From assembly GCA_036274645.1 (NCBI GenBank), contig DASUFH010000086.1:1-16784 (forward strand): a stretch of DNA of 16,784 nucleotides, written 5' to 3'. Positions within the stretch are counted from its first letter, which is position 1. Each line of letters opens with the position of its first letter. Below are positions 1-7,717 of this stretch, one piece after another. The notes under the pieces were generated by a model. The model made no database searches, was not told the DNA's origin, and saw nothing but the letters and a program-made list of their open reading frames with translations. Both the position numbers and the translations under genes were made by a program. Source of the stretch: DASUFH01 sp036274645 (GTDB lineage: Bacteria; Acidobacteriota; Terriglobia; 20CM-2-55-15).

Positions 1-1
1 C

Positions 2-850
2 CTCCGGGTCGCCTTTCAATCCACCCGCGAGACGGAGACCGGCAGTGAAATCAAGCTGTGGTTTTACGCGCTGTCGCTCGCGGTCGTCCTGGGATCGATC
101 CTTCTTGGCGGATATCTGCTGTGGCGCGACACGCGCCGCGAGATCCGCCTTTCGGAGTTGCGGACTCAGTTTGTTTCCAGCGTGTCGCACGAACTCAAGA
201 CGCCTTTGACCGCGATCCGGATGTTTGCCGAAACCCTGCAACTCCGCGGGTACACGGACCCGGAGCGGCACTCCAAATACCTGGGAACCATCGTCAATGA
301 AAGCGAGCGGCTCACGCGCCTGCTGAACAACGTGCTGGATTTTTCACGCATCGAACGTGGGCAGAAGTCGTATCACCTGCAGCCCACTTCTCTGCCCGAC
401 GTGGTCCATGCCGCGGTGCGCGCCATGGAGTATCCGCTGGCCGCGCAGGGCTTCAATCTAAGAGTGAACGTCGCCGATGGCCTGCCGCCCGTGCCGGCAG
501 ATCGCGATGCGTTGGAGCAGGCTATACTCAACCTCCTGACAAACGCCATGAAGTATTCCGGGAAAAGCCGGGACATCGACATGCGCCTCAGTCTGCAGAA
601 CGGGAGCGCGCTCATCCAGGTCGAGGATCGTGGAATCGGAATCCCAACCAAAGATCAGTCGCGCATTTTCGAGAGATTCTACAGGGTGCAGTCGGCGGAA
701 AACCGGGGTGTTGCCGGCACGGGGCTCGGACTGGCGCTGGTCGCTCACATTGCGGAGGGGCATGGCGGAAAAGTGGAAGTTCAAAGCACTCCGGGCGAGG
801 GCAGCACTTTCTCCATTCGTCTTCCGCTGAAAGGAAACGGTCATTCATGA
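2..850 (+). CDS. sensor histidine kinase, C-terminal part (5' end outside window)
   Basis: The reading frame is open from the window edge, so the sensor part is missing; 282 residues are visible. It begins with a short extracytoplasmic tail and one transmembrane helix (about nt 56-124, LWFYALSLAVVLGSILLGGY). No HAMP or PAS domain can be placed between the helix and the kinase core; the linker is under 20 residues. The HisKA dimerisation box SSVSHELKTPLTA contains the phospho-acceptor His at nt 188-190. The HATPase_c part shows the N box (NLLTNA, about 530-547), G1 (DRGIGIP), F box (IFERFYR) and G2 (GTGLGLAL). All catalytic motifs look intact, so it should autophosphorylate and pass phosphate to an Asp. 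The stop overlaps the start of the following response regulator (ATGA), which makes that regulator its likely partner. The ligand is unknown. The true N-terminus must lie before the window; the internal TTG at 158 is not a credible start because it follows the membrane helix. Confidence 0.93.
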   Translation, partial: LRVAFQSTRETETGSEIKLWFYALSLAVVLGSILLGGYLLWRDTRREIRLSELRTQFVSSVSHELKTPLTAIRMFAETLQLRGYTDPERHSKYLGTIVNESERLTRLLNNVLDFSRIERGQKSYHLQPTSLPDVVHAAVRAMEYPLAAQGFNLRVNVADGLPPVPADRDALEQAILNLLTNAMKYSGKSRDIDMRLSLQNGSALIQVEDRGIGIPTKDQSRIFERFYRVQSAENRGVAGTGLGLALVAHIAEGHGGKVEVQSTPGEGSTFSIRLPLKGNGHS

Positions 851-1530
851 GCACAGTGCTGATTGTGGAAGACGACCCGGCCATCCTTTACGGTCTGACG
901 GACAACCTTCAGCTTGAAGGCTACGACGTCCTGTCGGCCACCGACGGCGACTCCGGATACCGATTGGCGCACGAAAAAAAGCCGGAGCTCGTGATTCTGG
1001 ATCTGATGCTGCCGAAGATGAGCGGCCTGGAGATCTGCCGCAAGTTGCGGGCCAACGGATTCTCGGCGCCCATCATGATGCTGACGGCGCGCGGTGAGGA
1101 ATCGGATCGTGTGCTGGGCCTCGATCTGGGCGCCGACGACTACGTCTCGAAGCCATTTTCAATCCGTGAGCTTCTCGCGCGCGTGCGCGCGCTGCTGCGC
1201 CGCAGCCAGCCGGGAGACGGGCTTCCGGGGGACCTTCGCTTCGACGACGTCGTCGTGGATTTTCTTCGATATGAAGCCTCCAGGGCCGGCGCGCCCCTCG
1301 AGATGAGCCGGAAGGAATTCGGCGTCCTCCGGATGCTGGCCGGACGGGCGGGCCAGGTGGTGACGCGGGAGGATCTGCTGAGCGAGGTCTGGGGATACGA
1401 GAGCTATCCGAGCACGCGCACCGTGGACAACCACATCGCGCTCCTGCGATCCAAGATCGAAAGCAATCCCTCCGAGCCCCGCCGTCTGATCACGGTTCAC
1501 GGCGTCGGATACAAACTTACACTTTCGTGA
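847..1530 (+). CDS. OmpR/PhoB-family response regulator
   Basis: This 227-residue two-domain transcription regulator has the usual family length. The receiver domain (about 1-120) carries the acidic pair E8/D9/D10, the phospho-acceptor D52 (LVILDLMLP), T80 (MMLTA) and K102 (DDYVSKPFS). The winged-helix DNA-binding domain (about 130-227) has the family endings: EFGVLRMLAGRAGQVVTRE, then the recognition-helix region STRTVDNHIALLRSKIE, and the wing ITVHGVGYKL. Its ATG overlaps the stop of the kinase gene, indicating translational coupling and a cognate pair. The target promoters are unknown. The receiver is strikingly similar to that of the next gene, which has a different output. Confidence in the family is high. 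Confidence 0.95.
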   Translation: MSTVLIVEDDPAILYGLTDNLQLEGYDVLSATDGDSGYRLAHEKKPELVILDLMLPKMSGLEICRKLRANGFSAPIMMLTARGEESDRVLGLDLGADDYVSKPFSIRELLARVRALLRRSQPGDGLPGDLRFDDVVVDFLRYEASRAGAPLEMSRKEFGVLRMLAGRAGQVVTREDLLSEVWGYESYPSTRTVDNHIALLRSKIESNPSEPRRLITVHGVGYKLTLS

Positions 1531-1575
1531 CAAAGTCTTTGCGGCGTCATGACACCTCAACCGCGCCGATGGCGC

Positions 1576-1581
1576 TAGATT
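1576..1581 (+). promoter_or_regulatory. possible -10 hexamer for a leaderless start of the next gene
   Basis: TAGATT ends six bases before the second ATG (1588) of the following gene. Transcription would then start at or next to that ATG. No Shine-Dalgarno is visible and I found no convincing -35. It matches the arrangement seen at 6950 and 11283. Confidence 0.3.
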
Positions 1582-2688
1582 ATGGGCATGAATCGCATCG
1601 TAGTCATCGAAGACGATCCGGCCATTCTCTGTGGACTGGCGGACAATCTGCGCGCCGAGTCCTACGACGTTCTGACCGCAGCCGACGGCGCGGACGGCTA
1701 CCGCCTGGTGCGCGAAAAGCAGCCGGACCTGGTGATCCTCGATTTGATGCTGCCCGGCTTGAACGGCTACGAGGTCTGCCGCCAGATGCGCCGTCATGGC
1801 CTGGCGACGCCGATCCTGATGCTTACCGCCCAGAGTCTGGAGACCGACCGCATCGAGGGTTTTGAAGCCGGCGCCGATGACTACGTCACCAAGCCGTTTT
1901 CGATTCGCGAGCTGCTGGGCCGCGTGCGGGCGATCCTGCGGCGGTCCGAGGGCCGGTCCGATCTCGCCAATCAAAGGGAGCTCGATGAAGCGCGGCGGAT
2001 TCAGGAAACGCTCATGCCGACGACTATCCCGCAGGTGGACGGCCTCGTCATCGCCGGAACATGGCGCCCGGCCCGCATCGTGGGAGGCGACCACTTCGAT
2101 GTTCTGCAACTCGACGATCACACGGTCGCCGTATGCATTGCCGACGTCTGCGGTAAAGGGATGCCGGCCGCCCTGATCATGGCCAACCTCCAGGCGACGG
2201 TTCGCGCGCATGCGTCCCTGGCGATGCGTCCGCGCGACCTGTGCGGGCGCGTCAATGCCGCGATGTGCGAAAGCATGCCCGCCAACGGGTTCGTTTCGTT
2301 TTTCTACGCCGTCATCGATCGCCGCGGCGAGGTCCTGCGTTACTGCAATGCCGGCCACAACTCACCGGTTTTCCGCGCTCATGGCGGCGCCCTCAGCCGG
2401 TTGGACTGCGGCGGAGGCGTTCTCGGAGTTTTCCGGGACTGGCGCTACGAGGACGAATCGATTCCCCTCGGGCCGGGCGATCGCCTGCTGATGTATACGG
2501 ACGGTCTCACCGAAAGCCGGAACACAGCCGGCGAAGAATTCGGCGAAGAGCGGCTGACGAATCTGATGAACCGATTCCAGCCCGATCGTGGCGCCGGGCT
2601 GACGGAAGAGGTCGTGCGCGAGGCCACGCGGTTCACCAATGGACACTTTGAGGACGATCTGACAGTCGTCGCAGTTTCGGTGGAGTAG
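1582..2688 (+). CDS. response regulator fused to PP2C/SpoIIE-type serine phosphatase (RsbU-like)
   Basis: This 368-residue protein would receive a phosphoryl signal and dephosphorylate a Ser/Thr-phosphorylated partner, classically an anti-sigma-factor antagonist in partner switching. Receiver domain about 1-122: D11/D12, phospho-acceptor D54 (LVILDLMLP), T82 and K104 (DDYVTKPFS). A helical, probably coiled-coil linker (about 128-146, ELDEARRIQETLMP) leads to the PP2C domain (about 150-368). Metal-site motifs are present: VGGDHFD (D170), ADVCGKGMPAAL (D188), YTDGLTE (D307) and FEDDLTVVAV (D358/D359). The first ATG (1582) gives MGMNR; ATG 1588 is an alternative preferred by the -10-like hexamer at 1576. 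It lies 51 bases after the OmpR-type gene on the same strand, and its receiver closely resembles that neighbour, so both may be served by the upstream kinase. No RsbV- or RsbW-like gene is in the window, so the substrate is unknown. Confidence 0.93.
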   Translation: MGMNRIVVIEDDPAILCGLADNLRAESYDVLTAADGADGYRLVREKQPDLVILDLMLPGLNGYEVCRQMRRHGLATPILMLTAQSLETDRIEGFEAGADDYVTKPFSIRELLGRVRAILRRSEGRSDLANQRELDEARRIQETLMPTTIPQVDGLVIAGTWRPARIVGGDHFDVLQLDDHTVAVCIADVCGKGMPAALIMANLQATVRAHASLAMRPRDLCGRVNAAMCESMPANGFVSFFYAVIDRRGEVLRYCNAGHNSPVFRAHGGALSRLDCGGGVLGVFRDWRYEDESIPLGPGDRLLMYTDGLTESRNTAGEEFGEERLTNLMNRFQPDRGAGLTEEVVREATRFTNGHFEDDLTVVAVSVE

Positions 2689-2698
2689 GAGAAGACTC

Positions 2699-2705
2699 AG
2701 GAGGG
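2699..2705 (+). promoter_or_regulatory. Shine-Dalgarno of the beta-propeller gene
   Basis: AGGAGGG lies three to four bases before ATG 2709, 20 bases after the stop of the phosphatase gene. It fixes the start at 2709 and suggests translation from a common transcript with the signalling genes. Confidence 0.7.
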
Positions 2706-2708
2706 ACG

Positions 2709-5700
2709 ATGCGGACACTTGTTGCGATCATTGGCTTTCTGCTGGCGCTTTCCATCACCGCGCCGGGCGCGCAGAGCGGCGCCGCCCTCCTTGAACAAGC
2801 GATGGCGAGGGAACGCTCCGGCGGCGGCGCCAGGGCCCAGGAAGCGATCCAACTCTACGAGCGCGTGTTGAAAGAGTTCGCTTCCGACCGGCCGAGTGTC
2901 GCGCGCGCGAAGCTTCAGCTGGGTCTCCTCTACGACAAGCTGGGCCAGGAGGAAAAGGCGCAGCAGTATTACGACGAGGTTGTTAACCGGTATCCCGATC
3001 AGGCGGGCGTTGCCGCCCAGGCGCGAGTCCACTGGAGGGCGCCTGCTCCTGACGCCGCCGGGGCCGGATCCGTGAAGCTGGAATTTGGATTGGGGGAGGG
3101 GCAGCAACTGGCTCATGCCTACCGGCACGGGGTGGACATCTCGCCGGACGGGAAACTCATCGCCTTTGCCGCCAGCACAACCGCGTCTACCACCGGAGCC
3201 GACCCGAACCGGCAGATCTACCTGAGATCCACTGAACAATTCGGTAAACCCCGACTGCTTTCCGGTACGGAGACCGGCTATAACCCCTTCTTCTCGCAGG
3301 ACGGCCAGTGGATTGGGTTCTTTACGGGAGCCATAGGCGTCACACCAACGGCCCGGATCATGGAGGTCCGGAAAGTGTCCGTCAGCGGCGGACCTCCCGT
3401 CGTGGTTTTCAGGGAGAACGTTCCGGCGAACGTACTGCCGACCAACATGGGAGCCGCCTGGGGCGGCAATGGCGAGATCGTGCTCGGCGGTCGCGGCGGC
3501 TTGCGCCGGATACCGGAGGGCGGCGGCGCGCCGCAGCCATTGACTGAGGTGGACCCGGCGACCGCCGAATCGGACCACCGTCTGCCTCATTTTCTGCCGG
3601 ATGCGAGCGGCGTCCTGTTCACCGTGACGCGATATTCGACCGCCATTCCCGACTTCAAGTTCGCGCAGATATGGGTGCATTCTCTGAAGACTGGAACACG
3701 CAAGCTTCTCATCGAGAATGCCACCGACGCGCGCTACGCCGGCAACAACCGGTTGATGTTTGCCCGCGACGGGCAGCTGTTCGCCGTCCCCTTCGATTTA
3801 ACGACCCACACGGTGACCGGACCTGAAGTCGCCGTCGCCGATGGCGACGGGGTCACCCATCTGGTCCGCACGACAACGAACGGATTGCGGAGCGGCGCCG
3901 CGCAGTACAGCGTGTCGCAAAACGGTTTCCTTGTCTACGTTCCGGGAACCGTTGAACCCGCGAACCGCTATGACATCGTGCACGTCGATCCCAGGAGGAA
4001 TGTCACTGCCCTGGAGTTGGAGCCCCGGTCGTATTTCTTCGTGCAGGTTTCGCCCGATGGCAAATACCTGTTGCTGGGCGATGAGTGGGATACGGTCTGG
4101 GTGTATGACCTCACGAACAAGAAGCTGATTCGCCAGATTCCGGATTCCGGAAAAACGAACGTGAACGGCGACTGGTCCCCCGACGGTTTGCGTTTTGCGT
4201 TCACGTCCTTGCGGGAGGGGCCGCGCCGGATTTATTTGAAGGCGCTCGACTCGCCGGATATCACGCCGCTGCTGTCCAACTACATGTCCCCCGCTTGGAC
4301 TCCGGATGGAAAATACCTGGCCGTCGTGAACGGGGCCGAGGTGGCGCGGCGATTCGGCATTTACCTGGTTCCCCTCGATAACCCGAACGACATCCGGCCC
4401 TTCCTTCAAGCCCAAACGCACAACATCCTCTATCCAGCCTTCTCGCCCGACGGTCAATGGCTCGCCTATGGCTCCGATGAGTCGGGAAGCTACCAGGTGT
4501 ATGTCCAGCCTTTCCCCGGCCCCGGTCCCCGTGTGCAGGTATCGCGCGATACCGACTCCAGGGCGCCGGTATGGTCTCAGAATGGGCAAGAGCTGTTTTA
4601 TACGGCCCGTGGGTCCATGATGTCGGTGCGATTCAGCGTCTCGGAAGGGGAGTTCGTTCCACAACCTCCAACAACGCTCTTCACCGGCCGGTTCGTCTCA
4701 AATGCCGTGGGGAGAAACTGGGATGTGGCCCCCGGAGGCGACTTTTTCATGATTCAAGCAGCGCCGCCAGCCGACCTTCAGGCGCGCAATCAGGCGATAT
4801 TCCCGTCGAAGATCAGACTGGTGCTCAATTGGACGGCGTCCAGCACACTGGCGGCCGTCAGTTTCAGCTCGGATGCTGGCGCTCAACCAGGCGCAAGAGG
4901 CCCCAGTCCCGGCGCGAAAGCCCTGGCGGCCATGGATCGCGAAGGACGGGAAGCTTTCCTGGCGCAACTGAGTGACGCCAACCGCAAGGTGTTCGGGCCG
5001 GCTGTTGAATCCGGAAACGCTGTGGCCATCCAGAGCGCGATCAACAGCCTCAGCGACCTGCAGCCGATTCGTGCCGGCATGGCCGCCGTTGCGACCCGGC
5101 CAAATGCCGATTCGCCGGATCTTCTTTCACGAGACATGATCGTGGAGGCCCTCCTGACGCTCAGCCCTGAACAGCGAGCGGCGTTTCTGGGACAGCTGAA
5201 CGACGTGGATCGCCGGGCGCTTCAACCCGGCCTTACACCTCCTGGCAATGCTCTTGATCTCCGGACCGCGCTTCAAAATGTCAACGACCGCGCTTCGTTT
5301 GTGAGGGCGCTAACCACGGCGCTGTCCGATACCGTGTTGACCAACCGGGTGGCGTTACCTCCACTCGGGCCGGCGCCTCGCGGCCCCGGAATTACAGGGA
5401 GATGGCAGGTGACGGACGTTCCCAACGGGCCGTGGATTTTCGATTTGGAAGCCAACGGAACATCGCTGTCCGGATCCATTTTGCAACCCGTCTCCGTACC
5501 GATCTACGACGGAATGATCGACGGAAATATCCTTATGTTCAAGGTGAAGAGCCCGGATGGAGATCGAACCATCATGTTTACCGGGCATGTGGATGAGGCC
5601 GGGATTTCGTTCTGGCGCGATGTACAGACACGGGAGGGCGGCCAGGCTGTTTCCATCGCGATTGCCGGCCCCCTTGGAGTCGGAGACCTCCCGGGACCGA

Positions 5701-5723
5701 TTGTCGCTGGGCGCGCGCCGTAA
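2709..5723 (+). CDS. exported TPR / PD40 beta-propeller protein with extra C-terminal domains
   Basis: This 1004-residue protein starts with a signal peptide (about 1-22, MRTLVAIIGFLLALS), so it should act outside the cytoplasm. Residues about 26-105 form TPR-like helices (AIQLYERVLKEF, KLQLGLLYDKLGQEEKAQQYY). Residues about 115-690 form a WD40-like PD40/TolB-type beta-propeller with repeated blades: SPDGKLIAFA, SQDGQWIGFF, SPDGKYLLLG, SPDGLRFAFTS, TPDGKYLAVV, SPDGQWLAYGSDESG. Similar propellers form the extracytoplasmic half of many acidobacterial Ser/Thr kinases, but no kinase domain is present here. Unlike the usual form, the chain continues. Two related helical segments follow (about 734-800 and 813-875), then a small beta domain (about 893-1000) with GRWQVTD, LEANGTSLSGSI, GMIDGNILMFKV and MFTGHVDEAGISFWRD. 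A role in binding a ligand or partner protein is inferred; no catalytic motif is recognised. It may be the last intact gene of the kinase/regulator block. Confidence 0.88.
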   Translation: MRTLVAIIGFLLALSITAPGAQSGAALLEQAMARERSGGGARAQEAIQLYERVLKEFASDRPSVARAKLQLGLLYDKLGQEEKAQQYYDEVVNRYPDQAGVAAQARVHWRAPAPDAAGAGSVKLEFGLGEGQQLAHAYRHGVDISPDGKLIAFAASTTASTTGADPNRQIYLRSTEQFGKPRLLSGTETGYNPFFSQDGQWIGFFTGAIGVTPTARIMEVRKVSVSGGPPVVVFRENVPANVLPTNMGAAWGGNGEIVLGGRGGLRRIPEGGGAPQPLTEVDPATAESDHRLPHFLPDASGVLFTVTRYSTAIPDFKFAQIWVHSLKTGTRKLLIENATDARYAGNNRLMFARDGQLFAVPFDLTTHTVTGPEVAVADGDGVTHLVRTTTNGLRSGAAQYSVSQNGFLVYVPGTVEPANRYDIVHVDPRRNVTALELEPRSYFFVQVSPDGKYLLLGDEWDTVWVYDLTNKKLIRQIPDSGKTNVNGDWSPDGLRFAFTSLREGPRRIYLKALDSPDITPLLSNYMSPAWTPDGKYLAVVNGAEVARRFGIYLVPLDNPNDIRPFLQAQTHNILYPAFSPDGQWLAYGSDESGSYQVYVQPFPGPGPRVQVSRDTDSRAPVWSQNGQELFYTARGSMMSVRFSVSEGEFVPQPPTTLFTGRFVSNAVGRNWDVAPGGDFFMIQAAPPADLQARNQAIFPSKIRLVLNWTASSTLAAVSFSSDAGAQPGARGPSPGAKALAAMDREGREAFLAQLSDANRKVFGPAVESGNAVAIQSAINSLSDLQPIRAGMAAVATRPNADSPDLLSRDMIVEALLTLSPEQRAAFLGQLNDVDRRALQPGLTPPGNALDLRTALQNVNDRASFVRALTTALSDTVLTNRVALPPLGPAPRGPGITGRWQVTDVPNGPWIFDLEANGTSLSGSILQPVSVPIYDGMIDGNILMFKVKSPDGDRTIMFTGHVDEAGISFWRDVQTREGGQAVSIAIAGPLGVGDLPGPIVAGRAP

Positions 5724-5732
5724 GGAGGAACC

Positions 5733-5843
5733 GTGCGGCGGACATCGACTGTACTTATCGGAGCTGCTTTTCGCTTATCGTACGTGTTGTATTCTCCCCC
5801 TCTTCGAAGGGGAAAGCCGACGCGCGGCGGCAGGGGGCCTTAG
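5733..5843 (+). pseudogene. truncated reading frame running into repeat DNA
   Basis: A strong Shine-Dalgarno (AAGGAGG, 5722-5728) overlaps the end of the propeller gene. Four bases on, GTG 5733 opens a frame of 36 codons. Its first ~20 residues (MRRTSTVLIGAAFRLSYVLY) look like the start of a signal peptide or membrane segment. The rest is a basic, Pro/Gly-rich stretch encoded by the REP-like sequence beginning near 5794. The simplest reading is a gene translationally coupled to the propeller gene whose body was lost or displaced by repeat DNA. A short genuine peptide is less likely but not excluded. Confidence 0.4.
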
Positions 5844-5850
5844 CACTTTA
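5794..5850. repeat. REP-like palindromic segment
   Basis: Starting in CTCCCCCTCTTCGAAGGGG, this stretch holds a palindrome centred on CTTCGAAG with C- and G-runs on either side, then GCGCGGCGGCAGGGGG. The pattern resembles the dispersed palindromes of intergenic DNA in this group of bacteria. The remaining spacer to 5963 shows no gene I can support. Confidence 0.4.
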
Positions 5851-5963
5851 GCCGCTGAGCCCCGAGCAGGAGGGCTGCCACCGCGGGCATCAACCCGACA
5901 GGACGAAGCATCGCAGGAAGCTGTGCGATTTCGGCAGCCCCTCGCAATCGGCATCTTGAAGCA

Positions 5964-6845
5964 ATGAGACTCCTCGCAAGATATCGCGCAACACAGTTAC
6001 ATCGCCAGGCACAGGCGCGCTCCGAGGAGGGCAATAACGACGCAGCGCTTGCCCTCTACGCCGAATGCCTGGCGCTTGATCCGAATAGATCCACATCGTT
6101 GTACAACGTGGGGCTGATCTATAAGTACCGCGGCGATTGGGAGAAGTCTTTTGAGTTCAATTCGAGGGCTTACGCGTTGTCGCCGTCGGATGAAGCCAGC
6201 CGATGGAACCTGGCGATCGCGGCAACCGCCCTGCGCCGATGGTCTGTTGCTCGAAAAGCCTGGAAAGATAACGGGCTGGATGTTTCGGAGGGCGACGCGC
6301 CAATCAATATGAATCTTGGCGTGACTCCGGTTCGCCTGAATCCGGATGACGCTGGCGAGGTCGTTTGGGGCCGGCGCATAGACCCGGTTCGGGTCGTTGT
6401 CGAAAGCGTCCCATTTCCAGAGTCCGGTTTTCGCTCACGTGATGTCGTTCTCCACGACGGGGCCCCTGTCGGCTTTCGGAACGTTGAAGGGCGACAGTAT
6501 CCGGTCTTCAACGTGCTTGAATTGTTTGAACCATCAAACTTCAGCACATATGTCGCGCGTGTACGGATCTCAACACAGGACCAGATGAAGCAGCTTGCTC
6601 AACTGGCCGATGCGGCCGGCGTCGTTATGGAAGACTGGACTGGAAGTGTCCGGCAGCTGTGTAAACAATGCAGCGAGGGAACGCCGCACGAAACGCATGA
6701 CCAGAATGGTGAGAAGACCTGGAATACCGCACGGAGAGTTGGTTTGGCCTGCTCGGATCCGGATCGAATCGAGGAAATCGTCGCCGCCTGCGAGAGCAGA
6801 CGTTTGCTTGACTTCGAAGAGGTGACTCTGGAACTCAGCGCGTAG
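5964..6845 (+). CDS. TPR protein of a conserved uncharacterised family with a putative Cx2C-Hx2H site
   Basis: This 293-residue protein has no signal peptide and is probably cytoplasmic. Residues about 8-100 hold TPR helices (AALALYAECLALDP, SLYNVGLIYKYRGDWEKSFEF, ASRWNLAIAATALRRWSVA). The C-terminal part (about 115-293) carries motifs I recall from uncharacterised bacterial TPR proteins: GEVVWGRRIDPVRV, SVPFPESGFRSRDVVLHDG and YPVFNVLELFEPS. C233, C236, H242 and H245 are spaced like a zinc-binding site. TPRs suggest protein binding; the function is unknown and no enzyme motif is seen. The start lacks a clear Shine-Dalgarno; ATG 5964 is chosen because the TPR helices begin just after it. It stands alone, between repeat DNA and an unrelated gene. 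Confidence 0.82.
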   Translation: MRLLARYRATQLHRQAQARSEEGNNDAALALYAECLALDPNRSTSLYNVGLIYKYRGDWEKSFEFNSRAYALSPSDEASRWNLAIAATALRRWSVARKAWKDNGLDVSEGDAPINMNLGVTPVRLNPDDAGEVVWGRRIDPVRVVVESVPFPESGFRSRDVVLHDGAPVGFRNVEGRQYPVFNVLELFEPSNFSTYVARVRISTQDQMKQLAQLADAAGVVMEDWTGSVRQLCKQCSEGTPHETHDQNGEKTWNTARRVGLACSDPDRIEEIVAACESRRLLDFEEVTLELSA

Positions 6846-6949
6846 TCTGCCGGAACGGCCGGTTTGCAATCGAAGCGATGAGTCTGAACTCAGCGCACAA
6901 ATCAATCCGTTCCCCTCCTGTTCTGCTGGCCTCATTCCTCTTCCCGCCC

Positions 6950-6955
6950 TAAACT
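6950..6955 (+). promoter_or_regulatory. possible -10 hexamer for a leaderless start
   Basis: TAAACT ends eight bases before ATG 6964. No Shine-Dalgarno precedes that ATG and no -35 is evident. The position predicts transcription starting at or next to the ATG. Confidence 0.35.
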
Positions 6956-6963
6956 TGCGCGTC

Positions 6964-7548
6964 ATGACGACTGTCACTGGAATCTCCGACCATATCGGAT
7001 GGGCTGAACTCGTTACGCTCTCTCTTCGGGACCGCGAACCGGTCATTCTGGATCGCCGCCGCGCCGAGCTCATTACGCCCGGCTTGCCGTCAGCGCCTTA
7101 CCACCACGAAGGGCTGACGCTTCCGTTCAAAGAGGCCGAGCGGATCCTCCGCAAGACTCGCGCGTCCGTTGAAGATCGCTGCCGCGGAGCCCTGGATACG
7201 CTCAAATCGTCTTTTCGAGTTGACGCCGTCGTGATCCAGGCGAGTCCCTACGACGAACTCCCGGAGTCGCTGGAACTGGTTCTCGCTTCCCGTCCCCTGA
7301 CCTATGCAGCGGACGGCATGTTGTACCGGGAAGAGCTGGCGTCCCAGGCCGCCGCGATCGGCCTGGCGGTTCACCGCTTTCCGCGCAAGTCCGATCCGAT
7401 TGTCGCCGCGTCACAGGCGCTGGGTTGTTCAACGACGCAAGTCGCCGCGACCCTCGCCGGCTTCGGGAAGTCGGTGGGGGCCCCATGGCGGAAGGAACAC
7501 CAGCATGTGGCCGCCGCGGCGCTTTGCGTTCTGGCCGGCCGGCAATAA
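6964..7548 (+). CDS. uncharacterised conserved protein
   Basis: This 194-residue protein has no signal peptide or membrane segment. Start ATG 6964 is preferred over an upstream TTG at 6955 because the conserved-looking part begins at once (VTGISDHIGWAELVT) and because of the -10-like hexamer at 6950. Visible landmarks are H10/W13, DRRRAEL (29-35), PYHHEG (45-50), an Arg-rich helical middle (60-80), YREEL (121-125) and a C-terminal KEHQHVAAAALCVLA. I recall similar unannotated proteins in other bacterial phyla with the same GxSDHxGWAxLVT start and HHEG motif, but no assigned function. The beta-strand opening plus the late acidic/His-Ala helix vaguely recalls an RNase H-like fold; this is speculation. 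Nothing nearby suggests a partner. Confidence 0.75.
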   Translation: MTTVTGISDHIGWAELVTLSLRDREPVILDRRRAELITPGLPSAPYHHEGLTLPFKEAERILRKTRASVEDRCRGALDTLKSSFRVDAVVIQASPYDELPESLELVLASRPLTYAADGMLYREELASQAAAIGLAVHRFPRKSDPIVAASQALGCSTTQVAATLAGFGKSVGAPWRKEHQHVAAAALCVLAGRQ

Positions 7549-7573
7549 TCGCCCGCGCGCCGCCCTATTCCCC

Positions 7574-7717
7574 GTTGTCCGTTATCCATTGCCTGTTATC
7601 GATTGTGAAATGTTGGCCCGACTTACGCAGACCCATTGGTCAATGAGACATTGGGTCAATGGGTGGTTTAGCCAGGTCCATTACACATCGGACAACAGCC
7701 AACTCACAACGGACAAC
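7574..7717. repeat. small element with imperfect 39-bp terminal inverted repeats
   Basis: Bases 7574-7612 and the reverse complement of 7679-7717 agree at 29 of 39 ungapped positions. The first ten bases (GTTGTCCGTT) are identical. The interior contains a second imperfect palindrome (7632-7663) built from CCCATTG, TCAATG, CATTG and CAATGGG. No reading frame is supported inside. The design is that of a non-autonomous miniature element or a large cruciform-forming repeat. It fills most of the spacer 7549-7787. Confidence 0.5.

Noticed and set aside
1159..2358. Long minus-strand open frame (399 codons) opposite the two regulator genes
   Set aside because: It lies fully antisense to two strongly recognised regulator genes, has no recognisable domain and is explained by high GC codon bias.
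5840..6034. Minus-strand frame with a hydrophobic, basic-ended tail resembling a sorting signal
   Set aside because: It lacks the Pro-Glu-Pro motif and any domain, and it overlaps the TPR gene start and repeat DNA.
6878..6952. 24-codon frame between the TPR gene and the next gene, echoing the TPR gene's last codons (CTCAGCGC)
   Set aside because: It is too short, has no ribosome-binding site, and the echo covers only about ten bases.
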